Positions 6,105-6,714 of a DNA stretch of 6,714 bases are shown in pieces. Numbering within the stretch: position 1 is the stretch's first letter; every line of letters starts with the position of its first letter. This stretch comes from Chloroflexota bacterium (GTDB taxonomy: Bacteria > Chloroflexota > Dehalococcoidia > GIF9 > UBA5629): contig CP070642.1 in assembly GCA_020354105.1 (NCBI GenBank), positions 739,120 to 745,833 on the forward strand, given 5' to 3'. Under the pieces are notes generated by a model that saw only the letters and a list, made by a program, of their open reading frames with translations, did no database searches and was not told the DNA's origin. Made by a program: the position numbers and the translations under genes.

Positions 6105-6129
6105 ATTTCCGGAATACCCGGAGGAAAGT

Positions 6130-6714
6130 ATGTATTATCCGACATTGGAGGAAGTTAAGAAGCGCCGGCATGAGGGCACGCTGATACCGGTTTATCGGGA
6201 AATCGTGGCTGACCTGGAGACGCCTGTCTCGGCGTTCCTGAAAATCAGCCGCGGCGGCTATTCCTTCCTGCTGGAAAGCGTAGAGGGCGGTGAGCGAATG
6301 GCTCGCTATAGCTTTATAGGCACGGAGCCGTACCGGGTGCTGGCTACCAGGACGGAGGATAAGGTCAATCCACTGCCGCTTATCGCCGAAGAGCTTCAGA
6401 AATACAAGATGGTGCCGGTTGCCGACCTGCCTAGATTTTGCGGCGGCGCCGTGGGCTATCTGGGCTATGAGGTGGTTACCCGGTTCGAGGAGCTGCCGTC
6501 ACCTGCCAGTGACCCGCTGGGACTGCCTGAAGCGCTGTTCATGTTCGTGGATACCATGCTTGTCTTCGACCATATCAGCCATAAGATTAGAGTCCTAAGC
6601 CATGTCCACCTAGACGGGGACATAGAGAAGGAGTACCAGAAGGCAGTTGATAAAATCGATAACCTGGTGGACAGGCTGAGCCAGCCGATTAAGCCGAATC
6701 AGGCTGTAAAACCA
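6130..6714 (+). CDS. trpE: Anthranilate synthase component I, N-terminal 195 residues (cut by window edge)
   Basis: TrpE converts chorismate to anthranilate using ammonia supplied by the glutamine amidotransferase TrpG; it is the first committed step of tryptophan synthesis in the cytoplasm. The frame runs open from the ATG at 6130 to the window end, 195 codons of a usual total near 490-500. GGAGG at 6120-6124 fixes the start. The N-terminal domain is intact: TPVSAFLKI (31-39), LLES (47-50) with S50 at the feedback-inhibitor site known in the family, ERMARYSFIG (55-64) and GGAVGYLGYE (105-114). The stretch between R74 and L84 is short compared with the usual loop. The catalytic chorismate-binding domain lies beyond the edge. 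The gene follows a Trp T-box by 25 bp, so its expression should respond to tRNA-Trp charging. Codon use is GC-richer than in the 487-residue gene. PabB or other chorismate-using enzymes are much less likely given the UGG T-box. Confidence 0.97.
   Translation, partial: MYYPTLEEVKKRRHEGTLIPVYREIVADLETPVSAFLKISRGGYSFLLESVEGGERMARYSFIGTEPYRVLATRTEDKVNPLPLIAEELQKYKMVPVADLPRFCGGAVGYLGYEVVTRFEELPSPASDPLGLPEALFMFVDTMLVFDHISHKIRVLSHVHLDGDIEKEYQKAVDKIDNLVDRLSQPIKPNQAVKP

Overview
The window looks like bacterial chromosome, most likely from an uncultivated relative of Dehalococcoidia (Chloroflexota). This rests on remembered resemblance of the TrpE N-terminus to Dehalococcoides-type TrpE, a T-box upstream of a trp gene, and a very large secreted SBBP/Ig-like protein. 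No search was possible, so the taxon is inference of moderate to low confidence.

Region 1 (1-3046, minus strand) is one continuous reading frame of 1015 codons that runs off the left edge. It encodes a secreted modular protein: signal peptide, N-terminal domain of the DUF7948 type, seven SBBP repeats that should form one seven-bladed beta-propeller, then at least three tandem Ig-like domains encoded by 297-bp units that are nearly identical in DNA. A textbook promoter (TTGACA, 17 bp, TATTAT) lies at 3097-3125. Just upstream of it, on the same strand, is a 56-codon remnant of an MFS transporter N-terminus (3156-3326).

Region 2 (about 3330-5750) is visibly more AT-rich than the flanks. It holds a possible 68-residue two-helix membrane protein (3578-3784, plus), a gene-poor gap, and a 487-residue exported membrane protein of unknown function (4074-5537, minus). 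The latter carries a duplicated GQQIAVV motif, an internal lipobox-like segment and a C-terminal helical membrane domain. Upstream of it, two 18-bp repeats at exactly 20-bp spacing overlap the likely promoter and resemble an operator.

Region 3 (5779-6714, plus) is the start of a tryptophan biosynthesis locus: promoter TTGACA/17/TATATT, a complete T-box leader with specifier codon UGG (Trp), an intrinsic terminator with a mutually exclusive antiterminator, and the first 195 codons of trpE. The logic is clear: uncharged tRNA-Trp should stabilise the antiterminator and allow transcription into trpE, while charged tRNA-Trp leads to termination. Tryptophan itself probably also inhibits TrpE through the LLES site.

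I found no defence system, CRISPR array, tRNA/rRNA gene or intact mobile element. The least explained items are the 487-residue protein with its duplicated module and the 20-bp-period repeats in front of it.
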